NCBI RefSeq assembly: GCF_963924675.1
Contig: NC_089221.1
Span: 92,443,835-92,507,834 of the forward strand
Origin: Phocoena phocoena
Taxonomy: Eukaryota; Chordata; Mammalia; Artiodactyla; Phocoenidae
Length of the DNA: 64,000 bases
Reading direction: 5' to 3'
Below, in pieces: positions 23,791 to 34,879 of this stretch (its first letter is position 1; the number at the start of each line of letters is the position of its first letter). The notes under the pieces were generated by a model that made no database searches, was not told the origin of the DNA, and saw only the letters and a program-made list of their open reading frames with translations. Position numbers and translations under genes: made by a program.

Positions 23791-24484
23791 CATTTATACA
23801 TTTGAATATTTCTTGAAAGTCTAATACAACTTTTAGGAATATAAATATAATATGGTATTTATCACACATAAAGAAATTTATACGTTTTTAGAAGGTACAA
23901 AACACCTGACAAAGTTCCTAATAACGATATATATTCTGATACTCATAGTGAGATGATTTTAACTTCAAGAAGAAAAGAATTAATATGCTAGCTCTGAGAA
24001 ACCAGAACTTATTCTATGTCAAGTAATGTTTTTTAGACTTGGAAACTGATAAATTAAAAAATGTTTCATTTGTGGCCACTTGTGATAGGCCTTTAATAAT
24101 GGAAACAGTCATCTTATACTGGATCTAGTAGTTATTTAATTCATTTCAAAAGATAACCAGAAATTCAATTAAAAATCAGTTACATATTTTAGCCAGATAT
24201 AACTATTGTGATCATGTGTATTACTCAATGTACAGAGCGTGTGAGTATTTAAGTGATGAAGCAGAAGTTCAGAATCCCAAGAAATTGCCTCCTTTACATT
24301 TTTTTGATTTAAGGTAAGTACAATCAATAACATACTGTTTTTGAGATAATAAATGCACAATGCTCTCTGTTTGTGATCATCCACCATACACGCTTTATAA
24401 TTCCTATCTTGTATCATTAAAAAATGACAAAATACTAGCAAAAATTGGAGCATACAAGTTTACCATTTAATGAAGAAAAGTTAC

Positions 24485-24686
24485 CTCTCTTTTTCAAGTT
24501 CTTCTAAATAACCGGTATTTTCTCTGCTTCCATTTACAAACCCTCTTCTCGGAAATGAACCCATAGGAACAGGACTGCACTCTCCTGAACGACTAGATAC
24601 AGATCCTTCTCGGCTTCCGTAAGAACGGAGGGACATTTTTGACCGTAGTTTCACTCCAGGAAAATTACTGCTATCTAAGTTAAGTT
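24485..24686 (-). CDS. APC: APC exon 4 (codons 74-141)
   Basis: The 202-nt exon has acceptor TTATTTAG and donor GTAACTTT. It encodes the end of export signal 1, then a serine- and arginine-rich linker (SYGSREGSVSSRSGECSPVP) with no coiled-coil pattern, and ends ...GYLEELEKER, where the second coiled-coil region (about residues 129-250) begins. Codon 130 reads AAT (Asn, 24517-24519); human has Ser as I remember it. Exon length matches human, with phase 1 at the start and phase 2 at the end. Confidence 0.97.
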
Positions 24687-24775
24687 CTAAATAAAATACA
24701 GACAAGTTTTCATAAAACAATTGCTTTAAGTGCTCTAAAATACTGCTAATGCAATTATATTATCTTTTCATTTTT

Positions 24776-25154
24776 TAAAATCTTTATTGGAGTATAATTG
24801 CTTTACAATGGTGTGCTAGGGTCTGCTTTATAACAAAGTGAATCAGCTATACATATACATATATCCCCATATCTCTTCCCTCTTGCGTCCCCCTCCCACC
24901 CTCGCTATGTGGTCACAAAGCACTGAGATGATCTCCCTGTGCTATGCGGCTGCTTCCCACCAGCTATCTATTTTACATTTGGTAGTGTATATGTGTCCAT
25001 GCCACTCTCTCACTTTGTCCCAGATTACCCTTCCCCCTCCCCATATCTTCAAGTCCATTCTCTAGTTGGTCTGTGTCTTTATTGCCGTCTTGCCCCTAAG
25101 TTCTTCAGATCTTTTTTTTTAAATTCCATATATGTATGTTAGCATACGGTATTT
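24776..25154 (-). mobile_element. L1 3'-end fragment adjoining a larger L1
   Basis: About 380 bp of L1 3' UTR (from TCTTTATTGGAGTATAATTG to CATACGGTAT). It repeats the 3' end of the L1 that begins next to it at 25155, so two L1 3' ends lie head to tail in the same orientation. Confidence 0.85.
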
Positions 25155-25518
25155 TTTTTAACATCTTTATTGGAGTATAATTGCTTTACAATGGTGTGTT
25201 AGTTTGTGCTTTATAACAAAGTGAATCAGTTATACATATATATATGTTCCCATATCTCTTCCCTCTTGCGTCTCCCTCCCTCCCACCCTCCCTATCCCAC
25301 CCCTCTAGGTGGTCACAAACCACCTAGCTGATCTCCCTGTGCTATGTGGCTGCTTCCCACGAGCTATCTATTTTACGTTTGGTAGTGTATATATGTCCAT
25401 GCCACTCTCTCTGTCACAGCTTACCCTTCCCGCTCCCCATATCCTCAACTCCATTCTCTAGTAGGTTTGTGTCTTTATTTCTGACTTACCCCTAGGTTCT
25501 TCATGACCTTTTTTTCCC

Positions 25519-28490
25519 TTAGATTCCATATATATGTGTTAGTATAGGGTATTTGTCTTTCTCTTTCTGACTTACTTCACTCTGTATGACAGACTCTAGG
25601 TCCATCCACCTCACTACAAATATCTCAATTTTATTTCTTTTTATGGCTGAGTAATAGTCCATTGTACATATGTGCCACATCTTCTTTATCCATTCATCTG
25701 ATGATGGACACTTAGGTTGCTTCCATGTCCTGGTTATTGTAAATAGAGCTGCAATGAACATTTTGGTACATGACTCTTTTTGAATTATGGTTTTCTCAGG
25801 GTATATGCCCAGTCGTGGGATTGCTGGGTCATATGGTAGTTCTATTTGTAGTTTTTTAAGGAACCTCCATACTGTTCTCCATAGTGGCTCTATCAATTTA
25901 CATTCCCACCAACAGTGCAAGAGGGTTCCCTTTTCTCCACACCCTCTCCAGCATTTATTGTTTCTAGATTTTTTGATGATGGCCATTCTGACCAGTGTGA
26001 GATGATATCTCATTGTAGTTTTGATTTGCATTTCTCTAATGATAAATGATGTTGAGCATTCTTTCATATGTTTGTTGGCAATCTGTATATCTTCTTTGGA
26101 GAAATGTCTATTTAGGTCTTCTGCCCAATTTTGGATTGGGTTGTTTGTTTTTTTGTTATTGAGCTGAATGAGCTGCTTGTAAATCTTGGAGATTAATCCT
26201 TTGTCAGTTGCTTCATTTGCAAATATTTTCCCCCATTCTGAGGGTTGTCCTTTGGTCTTGTTTATAGTTTCCTTTGCTGGGCAAAAGCTCTTAACTTTCA
26301 TTAGGTCCTATTTGTTTATTTTTGTTTTTATTTCCATTTCTCTAGGAGGTGGGTCAAAAAGGATCTTGCTGTGATTTATGTCATAAGAGTGTTCTCCTTA
26401 TGTTTTTGTCTAAGAGTTTGATAGTTTCTGGCCTTACATTTAGGTCTTTAATCCATTTTGAGTTTATTTTTGTGTATGGTGTTAGGGAGTGTTTCTAATT
26501 TCATACTTTTACATGTACCTGTCCAGTTTCCCCAGCTCCACTTATTGAAGAGCTGTCTTCTCTCCACTGTATATTCTTGCCTCCTTTATCAAAGATTAGG
26601 TGACTATATGTGCGTGGGTTTAACTGTGGGCTTTCTATCCTGTTCCATTGATCTATATTTCTGTTTTTGTGCCAGTACCATACTGTTTTGATTACTGTAA
26701 CTTTGTAGTATAGTCTGAAGCCCGGGAACCTGATTCCTCCAGCTCCATTTATCTTTCTCAAGATTGCTTTGGCTATTTGGGGTCTTTTGTGTCTCCATAC
26801 ACTTTGCGAAATTTTTTGTTCTAGCTCTGTGTAAAATGCCAGTGGTAGTTTGATAGGGATTGCATTGAATCTGTGGATTGCTTTGGGTAGTATAGTCATT
26901 TTCACAATGTTGATTACTCCAATCCAAGAACATGGTATATCTCTCCATCTGTTTGTATCATCTTTAATTTCTTTCATCAGTGCCTTATAATTTTCTGCAT
27001 ACAGGCCTTTTGTCTCCTTAGGTAGGTTTATTCCTAGGTATTTTATTCTTTTTCTTGCAGTGGTAAATGGGAGTGTTTTCTTAATTTCACTGTCAGATTT
27101 TTCATCATTAGTGTATAGGAATGCAAGAGATTTCTGTGCATTAAGTATGTATCCTGCTACTTTACCAAAATTCATTGATTAGCTCTAGCAGTTTTCTGGT
27201 AGCATCTTTTGGATTCTCTATGTATAGTATCATGTCATCTGCAAACAGTGACAGCTTTCCTTCTTCTTTTCTGATTTGGAGTCCTTTTCTTTCTTTTTCT
27301 TCTCTGACTGCTGTGGCTAAAACTTCCAAAACTATGTTGAATAATAGTGGTGAGAGTGGGCAACTTTGTCTTGTTCCTGATCTTAGTGGAAACGGTTTCA
27401 GTTTCTCACCACTGAGAACAATGCTGGCTGTGGGTTTGTCATATATGGCGTTTATTATGTTGAGGTAAGTTCCCTCTATGCCTACTTTCTGGAGGGTTTT
27501 TATCATAAACGGGTGTTGAATTTTGTCGAAAGCTTTCTCTGCATCTATTGAGATGATATGGTTTTTCTCCTTCAATTTGTTAATATGGTGTATCACATTG
27601 CTTGATTTGCATATATTGAAGAATCCTTTCACTTCTGAGATAAACCCCAACTTATCATGGTGTATGATCCTTTTACTGTGCTGTTGGGTTCCGTTTGCTA
27701 GTATTTTGTTGAGGATTTTTGCATCTATGTTCATCAGTGATATTGGCCTGCAGTTTTGTTTCTTTGTGACATCTTTGTCTGGTTTTGGTATCAGGGTGAT
27801 GGTGGCCTTGCAGAATGCGTTTGGGAGTGTTCCTCCATCTGCTATACTTTGGAAGAGTTTGAGAAGGATAGGTGTTAGCTCTTCTCTAAATGTTTGATAG
27901 AATTCGCCTGTGAAGCCATCTGGTCCTGGGCTTTTGTTTGTTGGAAGATTTTTAATCACTGTTTCAATTTCAGTGCTTGTGATTGTTCTGTTCATGTTTT
28001 CTATTTCTTCCTGGTTCAGTCTTGGAAAGTTGTGCATTTCTAAGAATTTGTCCATTTCTTCCAAGTTGTCCATTTTATTGGCATATAGTTGCTTGTCGTA
28101 ATCTCTCATGATCCTTTGTATTTCTGCAGTGCCAGTTATTACTTCTCCTTTTTCATTTCTAATTCTATTGATTTGAGTCTTCTCCCTTTTTTTCTTGATG
28201 AGTCTGGCTAATGGTTTATCAATTTTGTTTAGCTTCTCAAAGAACCAGCTTTTAGTTTTATTGATCTTTGCTACTGTTTCCTTCTTTTCCTTTTCATTTA
28301 TTTCTGATCTGATCTTTATGATTTCTTTCCTTCTGCTAATTTTGGCGTCTTTTTGTTCTTTCTCTAATTGCTTTAGGTGTAAGGTTAGGTTGTTTATTTG
28401 AGATGTTTCTTGTTTCTTAAGGTAGGAATGTATTGCTATAAACTTCCCTCTTATAATTGTTTTTGCTGCATCCCATAGCTTTGGGGTCAT
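25519..28490 (-). pseudogene. L1 ORF2p reverse transcriptase and C-terminal domain remnant
   Basis: A 442-codon frame (28490-27162) covers the linker, [43 protein letters not shown] and the FADD catalytic motif. A frameshift near 27170 leads into 27175-26501 ([20 protein letters not shown]). Another break leads to 26301-25519, with the C-terminal [20 protein letters not shown] motif. Inactive as it stands. Confidence 0.92.
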
Positions 28491-29566
28491 TGTGTTTTGT
28501 CATTTGTTTCTAGGTGTTTTTTGACTTCCTCTTTGATTTCTTCAGTGGTCTCTTGGTTATTAAGTAGTGTATTGTTTAGCCTCCATGTGTTTGTATTTTT
28601 TACAGATATTTTCCTGTAATCGATATCTAGTCTTATAGCATTGTGGTCAGAAAAGATACTTGATACGAGTTTAATTTTGTTAAATTTACCAAGGCTTGAT
28701 TTGTGACCCAAGATATAATCTATCCTGGAGAATGTTCCATGAGCACTTGAGAAGAAAGTGTATTCTGGGCTTCCCTGGTGGCGCAGTGGTTGAGAGTCTT
28801 CTTGCTGATGCAGGGGACATGGGTTCGTGCCCCAGTCCGGGAAAATCCCACATGCTGCGGAGCGGCTGGGCCTGTGAGCCATGGCCGCTGAGCCTGTGTG
28901 TCTGGAGCCCATGCTCCGCAACACGAGAGGCCAGAACAGTGAATGGCCCGCGTACCGCAAAAAAAAAAAAAAAAAAAAAAAAAAGGGAAAGTGTATTCTG
29001 TTGTTTTTGGATGGAATGTCCTATAAATATCAATTAAGTCCATCTTATTTAATGTGTCATTTAAAGCTTGTGCGTCCTTATTTATTTTCGCTTTGGATGA
29101 TCTGTCCATTGGTGAAAGTGGGCTGTTAAAGTCCCCTACTATGATTGTGTTACTGTCGATTTCCTCTTTTATGGCTGTCAGTACTTGCCTTATGTATTGA
29201 GGTGTTCCTATGCTGGCTGCATAAATATTTACAACTGTTGTATCTTCTTCTTGGATTGATCCCTTAATCATTATGTAGTGTCCTTCTTTGTCTCTTGTAA
29301 TAAACAGTCTTTGCTTTAAAGTTTATTTTGTCTGATATGAGAATTGCCATTCCAGCTTTCTTCTGATTTCCATTTGCATGGAATATCTTTTTCCATCCCC
29401 TCATTTTCAGTCTGTATGTGTCTCTAGGTCTGAAGTGGGTCTCTTGTAGACAGCATATATATGGGTCTTGTTTTTGTATCCATTCAGCCAGTCTATGTCT
29501 TTTGGTTGGAGCATTTAATCCATTTACATTTAAGGTAATTATCGATATGTATGTTCCTATTACCAT
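28487..29566 (-). pseudogene. L1 ORF2p endonuclease domain remnant
   Basis: The first frame (29566-29264) has the endonuclease start ITLNVNGLNAPTKRHRLAEW and CCLQETH. After a frameshift the domain continues with VNIYAASIGTPQ and GDFNSPLSPMDRSS (29271 down), is cut by the CHR SINE at 28768-28986, then resumes with SRIDYILGHKSSL and SDHNAIRLDIDY. Catalytic N, E, D and H motifs are recognisable but not in one frame. Confidence 0.9.
28768..28986 (+). mobile_element. CHR SINE nested in L1 ORF2
   Basis: Full-length SINE with an A-tail longer than 20. The perfect 14-bp TSD GAAAGTGTATTCTG is at 28754-28767 and 28987-29000. Confidence 0.95.
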
Positions 29567-29813
29567 TTTCTTAATTGTTTTGGGTTTGTTATTGTAGGTA
29601 TTTTCCTTCTCTTGTGTTTCCTGCCTAGAGAAGTTCCTTTAGCAGTTGTTGTAAAGCTGGTTTGGTGGTGCTGAATTCTCTTAGCTTTTGCTTGTCTGTA
29701 AAGGTTTTAATTTCTCTGTCCAATCTGAATGAGATCCTTGCTGGGTAGAGTAATCTTGGTTGTAGGTTTTTCCCTTTCATCACTTTAAATATGTCCTGCT
29801 ACTCACTTCTGGC

Positions 29814-30518
29814 TTACAGAATTTCTGCTGAAAGATCAGCTGTTGACCTTATGGGGATTCCCTCGTATGGTATTTGTTTCTTTTCCCTTGCTGCTTTTAA
29901 TATTTTTTCTTTGTATTTAATTTTTGATAGTTTGATTAATATGTGTCTCGGCATGTTTCTCCTTGGATTTATCCTGTATGGGACTCCCTGTGTTTCCTGG
30001 ACTTGATTAACTATTTCCTTTCCCATATTAGGGAAGTTTTCAACTATAATCTCTTCAAATATTTTCTCAGTCCCTTTCTTTTTCTCTTCTTCTTCTGGGA
30101 CCCCTATAATTCGAATGTTGGTGTGTTTAATGTTGTCCCAGAGGTCTCTGAGACTGTCCTCAATTCTTTTCATTCTTTTTTCTTTATTCTGCTCCGCAGC
30201 AGTTATTTCCACTATTTTATCTTCCAGGTCACTTATCCATTCTTCTGCCTCAGTTATTCTGCTATTGATCCCTTCTAGAGAATTTTTAATTTCATTTATT
30301 GTGTTGTTCATCACTGTTTGTTTGCTCTTTAGTTCTTCTAGGTCCTTGTTAAACATTTCTTGTATTTTCTCCATTTTATTTCCAAGATTTTGGATCATCT
30401 TTACTATCATTATTCTGCATTCTTTTTCAGGTAGACTGCCTATTTCCTCTTCATTTGTTAGGTCTGGTGGGTTTTTGCCTTGCTCCTTCATCTGCTGTGT
30501 GTTTCTCTGTCTTCTCAT
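29814..30518 (-). pseudogene. L1 ORF1p remnant (RNA-binding chaperone)
   Basis: A 234-codon frame starting MRRQRNTQQMKEQGKNPPDL matches L1 ORF1p: an N-terminal region, a long coiled coil (about residues 40-120) and an RRM-type domain containing NIRIIGVPEEEE, then the start of the C-terminal domain (RHILIKLS). It stops early at residue 234; recognisable C-terminal sequence continues beyond the stop towards about 29600. Confidence 0.9.
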
Positions 30519-31191
30519 TTTACTTAACTTACTGTGTTTGGGGTCTCCTTTTCGCAGGCTGCAGGTTCGTAGTTCCCATTGTTTTTGGTGTCTGCCCCCA
30601 GTGGCTAAGGTTGGTTCAATGGGTTGTGTAGGCTTCTTGGTGGAGGGGACTAGTGCCTGTGTCCTGGTGGATGAGGCTGGATCTTGTCTTTCTGGTGGGC
30701 AGGTCCACGTCTGGTGGTGTGTTTTGGGGTGTCTGTGGCCTTATTATGATTTTAGGCAGCCTCTCTGCTAATGGGTGGGGTTGTGTTCCTGTCTTGCTAG
30801 TTGTTTGGCATAGGATGCCCAGCACTGTAGCTTGGTAGTCGTTGAGTGGAGCTGGGTCTTGGCGTTGAGATGGAGATCTCTGGGAGATTTTTGCCGTTTG
30901 ATATTATGTGGAGCTGGGATGTCTTTTGTGGACCAATGTCCTGAACTTAGCTCTCTCACCTCAGAGGCACAGCCCTGACACTTGGTTGGAGCACCTAGAG
31001 CCTGTAACCCACACAGCTGGTCACACAGAAATCCATGGGTCAGTGAGGACAGGTGAAACTTGAGGCTGGTTTCAACTCAAACTTGAACTCCAGAGATAAC
31101 TTGTCAGGTGAATCCAGCCCCCCGCGGAGAAAACTTTACACACAGCACACTGAGCCACCCTGTGACTCCCTCCTCAGCACCTCCTGGCGGT

Positions 31192-31734
31192 TCTATCTTT
31201 TAAAAATGAAATCTTTGGTTCATATTTTAGCCCTCTGATTTTAAGCCATTTTGTAATAATTGATAATACATTATATATATTACATAAAGCCTGTAGGAGT
31301 ACTAAATTATGGCAGCTATTGAGCAGCAAATTTATATAGGAAACAGAAGAAATCCTTATCACAAATGCTGATGCTCAGAGAAATTCATTGACTCCTGGTT
31401 CTATAAGAGAAACAGTCCCACGAAAAATCAGGCCATATGTATGAAGATAAAGCACTTCTATCCTGGACGGAACAAAGAAGGTCACTGACTCCTTCAAATG
31501 AAGCAGTGGGCCCAGTTTGTAGCATACAGCTTATTAAAGGCCTATTTAGTGACTAGTGGAACAGCAATGAGTTTTAGAAAGAGCTGAAAATTATCAAGGA
31601 AGGAATCTAAAATAGTTTATTCAAAGCCAAGAAAACCCAATACCAACATTCTAAACAAGAGAAGCTGTACTTGGGTATATACACCTAAAGCTGACAACTA
31701 GAGCTTAAAAAAATTACTTTAAAACACTTTTTAA
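31192..31734. other. Intron 3 between the L1 and the duplicated donor
   Basis: About 540 bp of ordinary intron with no recognised repeat or gene. Confidence 0.5.
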
Positions 31735-31748
31735 AAATCTACCTTTGA
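31735..31748 (-). promoter_or_regulatory. Duplicated exon 3 splice donor (L1 TSD copy)
   Basis: The 14 bases here are identical to 31861-31874, which contain the real exon 3 end and donor (TCAAAG then GTAGATTT on the minus strand). The copy lies 126 nt further into intron 3 and retains all donor bases from -6 to +8. Use of it would keep frame, but the added sequence contains TGA at 31773-31771. Confidence 0.85.
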
Positions 31749-31833
31749 TATATGTATATGTATAGCTGATTCACTTTGTTATAAAGCAGAAACTAACACA
31801 CCACTGTAAAGCAATTATACTCCCAATAAAGAT

Positions 31834-31860
<27 letters not shown>
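31749..31860 (+). mobile_element. Tiny 5'-truncated L1 3' end touching the exon 3 donor
   Basis: About 90 bases of L1 3' end (TAGCTGATTCACTTTGTTAT then CCAATAAAGATG) are followed by a (TAAA)n tail at about 31836-31863. A 14-16 bp TSD flanks it. The bottom-strand target TTTTT/AA fits the L1 endonuclease consensus. It is antisense to APC. Confidence 0.92.
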
Positions 31861-31864
<4 letters not shown>

Positions 31865-31868
31865 CTAC

Positions 31869-31953
31869 CTTTGAGACGCTCTAATAAATCAATCTGTCCA
31901 GACGAAGCCATAGCTTCATCTTCAATACTTCCTTGTAGTTGTTTAAGTACTTC
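31869..31953 (-). CDS. APC: APC exon 3 (codons 46-74, first base)
   Basis: This 85-nt exon is preceded by a T-rich acceptor (TTCTTTTTTACAG) and followed by GTAGATTT. It encodes residues 46-73 plus the first base of codon 74: the end of the dimerisation coil and the start of nuclear export signal 1, LLERLKELNL (residues 68-77), which is completed in exon 4. Residues appear identical to human. A TAAA microsatellite, the tail of a tiny L1, begins only 8 bases into the downstream intron. That L1 used the exon/intron junction as its target site, so a second copy of the donor lies at 31735-31748. A CHR SINE sits about 50 bp upstream of the acceptor. Confidence 0.97.
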
Positions 31954-32000
31954 CTGTAAAAAAGAACACAATATATTAACATGACAAAATTCTAAGTAAT

Positions 32001-32211
32001 TTTTTTTTTTTTTTTTTTTGCGGTACGCGGGCCTCTCACCGCTGCGGCCTCTCGCGCTGCGGATCACAGGCTCCGGACGCGCAGGCTCAGCGGCCATGGC
32101 CCACGGGCCCAGCCGCTCCGCGGCATGCGGGATCCTCCCAGACCGGGGCACGAACCCGTGTCCCCTGCATCGGCAGGCGGACTCTCAACCACTGCGCCAC
32201 CAGGGAGGCCC
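32001..32211 (-). mobile_element. CHR SINE upstream of exon 3
   Basis: Full-length SINE, sense to APC, ending in an A-tail about 50 bases before the exon 3 acceptor. It is the first of three consecutive same-strand SINEs. Confidence 0.95.
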
Positions 32212-32242
32212 TAATTTTTTTTAATAGTATCAACTTAATTTT

Positions 32243-32244
<2 letters not shown>

Positions 32245-32273
<29 letters not shown>

Positions 32274-32538
32274 TTTTTGGCTGTGTTGGGTCTTCGTTTC
32301 TGTGAGAGGGCTTTCTCTAGTTGTGGCAAGCAGGGGCCACTCTTCATCGCAGTGCGGGGGCCTCTCACTGTTGTGGCCTCTCGTTGCGGAGCACAGGCTC
32401 CAGACGCACAGGCTCAGTAGTTGTGGCTCACGGGCCCAGCTGCTCCGCGGCATGTGGGATCTTCCCAGACCAGGGCTTGAACCCGTGTCCCCTGCATTGG
32501 CAGGCAGATTCTCAACCACTGTGCCACCAGGGAAGCCC
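32245..32538 (-). mobile_element. Long CHR-type SINE, second of the trio
   Basis: Includes the tail-side GGCTGTGTTGGGTCTTCG segment and a TTTA-repeat tail. The TSD TCAACTTAATTTTT is at about 32230 and 32539. Confidence 0.93.
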
Positions 32539-32555
32539 TCAACTTAATTTTTAAA

Positions 32556-32834
32556 AAATTTTTTGGCTGCATTGGGTGTTCGTTGCTGCGTGTGGGTTCT
32601 CATTGCGGTGGCTTCTCTTGTTGCAGAGATGGGCTCTAGGCACGCAGGCTCAGTAGTTGTGACGTGCAGGCTCAGTAGTTGTGGCTCATGGGCTCCAGAG
32701 CACAGGCTCAGTAGTTGTGGCTCATGGGCTTAGTTGCTCCATGGCATGTGGGATCTTCCTGGACCAGAGATCAAACCCGTGTCCCCTGCATTGGCAGGCA
32801 GATTCTTAACTACTGTGCCACCAGGGAAGTCCCC
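32556..32834 (-). mobile_element. Long CHR-type SINE, third of the trio
   Basis: Three copies of a GGCTCAGTAGTTGTG-type internal repeat are visible. It starts in an A/T-rich tail and ends CCACCAGGGAAGTCCC at about 32834. Confidence 0.9.
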
Positions 32835-34879
32835 TAAATAACTTTTTGAAGACATGCTTCTACATTTCTTGGCATTTAGGTCTGCTTGGGGAACAAAGTG
32901 ATTTCAGGTTATCTGAAAACATATCATAAATTGTAAAGTACTCTACATATATTACCTATTGCTAATTATGAATAATAAATTATAGCCCAACAACAGTGAT
33001 ATTTTGTGATAATGGTGATTATGGGTGGTCTCCATGCAATATACTATATATATGGAATAGTTAAGATATATTATCTGCAACTTATGAAATAATATAGCAA
33101 AGTGGATCATTCTCATCTTTCAGAGATCAACTGAGACTCAAAGACTTGCCCGAGGCATAAAAGCTAGTTATGTGTTTAAAATCCATGTCTCTTAAGCTTA
33201 TACCAACATGGCCATGAAAAACACCAGATTAACACAGTATGCTGTTTTATTTAACACCCCAATAAACAGCAAGCTTTTATATACTACATTTATGTACATT
33301 CTACTAGTACACTGATTTATAATCAGCAGATAGTTAAGTGACTGTATGCTCACTGTCTCCTGACTTTTGATCCATTATTTCCTTTCCCATCTAAATCCTT
33401 CTGTTGATAAATTTTTGTCAAAGAAGGTTGGGAACTTTCATCTTCTATTAGTTTTTCTGTAATTTATATACATTTACATTTTATATATTCTGAGGCATCC
33501 CATTCTAGTTCACAGCAAAATCTTTTGTTGGCCAACTAGGTTTCCAAATGCAAAACAGTGTATTTGAACATTTACAATCTTATAGCTATGGGCAGTGTTC
33601 CTCTATATGAAAAATGATCCATAAATAGATTGAAAAGGAAATCTGTCAAAAAGTGAGTAAATGTAGCAAAGACAACTTCACTGCTTTACCTTGACAGTGA
33701 CATTATAAGCATTAAGAAAAGAATCCCTATGTTAACAACAAGAAATAGCCTGTGACCTTAAGATCTGACCTTCAAATAATAGACCATGTTGGAGGTTAAA
33801 AGGCTTAGATAAGTAGACGTGGGAACGTGGAGGTGACAGATATCCACGTTCAGAAATTATGTCAGAGTGTATCACAACTGTGGGATAGGAAATAAATTTG
33901 CACAGGGATGCCTTGCTCTAATGAATGTAGATTACTCTAAAACATTTGGTATAAACATCAGGACACCATCTCTTCCATAAAGTTTGAGATTACCACTGTA
34001 GGCTACCTGCAGTGTTTAGGATCCCAATTCTCCTTCCATCCACTGCTGCTTGTAGTCTTTCAATGATCCTTTAATCTTATCCCTATTTCTTATAATCCCC
34101 AGTCTCACAATTCAACAACTGCCTTTCTCAAATGACTTCCAATTATATGTCTAATCCTAACCTCACTTGCAAATTTCGGACTCACTTTCCCAGTATAACT
34201 GATAGATGCTTTACATCCAGTGCATCTGGATGATATGCACTGCACATGTAAATGTCCGAACTATCATTTTGTGCCCCTAAAACCTGTTCTTCGCCTTGTA
34301 TTCCTTCAGTTAAATGGCAATAGCCTTCTTTTGTACCACCAGGCTCAAATCCTCAGCATCCCCTCCTTCATCTTCCCAATCAGTTATCAAATTCTGTATT
34401 CTAGCTCTATTATCTCTCTTATAGCTATCTCTTTTCTATTCTTACTGTCACTATCCTGGTTATTAACCTCAAAACTACTAAAATAAACTCCTAAATGGTC
34501 CTACCTTGCACAGAACTATCAGAGTAAGCCTTTTAAAACACAGCTCTGATCAGGTCTCTCTTTATACAAGATTATTCTTCATAGCCTATCATCAAGAGTT
34601 CGCAGTAGCATTCTATGGAAGTTAGAATTGCAAGCAAATTTTTTGCTTGTTTTTGGTTTCTTAATTTTAAAACAACAGGTATTACAAAAAAATATTGTTT
34701 TTAGAAAAGGTACAAGTACTTAAGAGTTCAAAAACAGCAAGAAAAAGAAATCCTTGGCATCTCATAGGACATATACCTGATTTTTCAAAACTAATGGCAC
34801 ATTAAGTTTTTAAAAAACATGTTAAAAAATAATAAAGAAAAATTAAAATAACACCAACAATAGAAATTAAAAGGCTATG
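32835..34879. other. Intron 2 stretch with weak old-repeat traces
   Basis: A MIR-like fragment is at about 33100-33195. A pyrimidine-rich segment at 34000-34620 looks like a degraded ancient LINE. No gene recognised. Confidence 0.4.

Larger units (their letters stand above)
25155..31191 (-). mobile_element. Near full-length young LINE-1 in APC intron 3
   Basis: In minus orientation: 5' UTR about 31191-30520 (starting CCGCCAGGAGGTGCTGAG), ORF1 remnant about 30518-29600, ORF2 endonuclease about 29566-28500, RT and C-terminal domain about 28490-25520, and 3' UTR to 25155. About 6.0 kb including one nested SINE (28768-28986). It is sense to APC. Both ORFs are broken by stops or frameshifts. A TATCTTTT motif near both ends may be part of a TSD. 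Confidence 0.9.

Noticed and set aside
31771..32151. Open frame running from a SINE through exon 3 (126 codons)
   Set aside because: It joins SINE, intron and exon 3 without a stop only by chance. The exon 3 acceptor at 31954 and human homology show that the SINE part is intronic.
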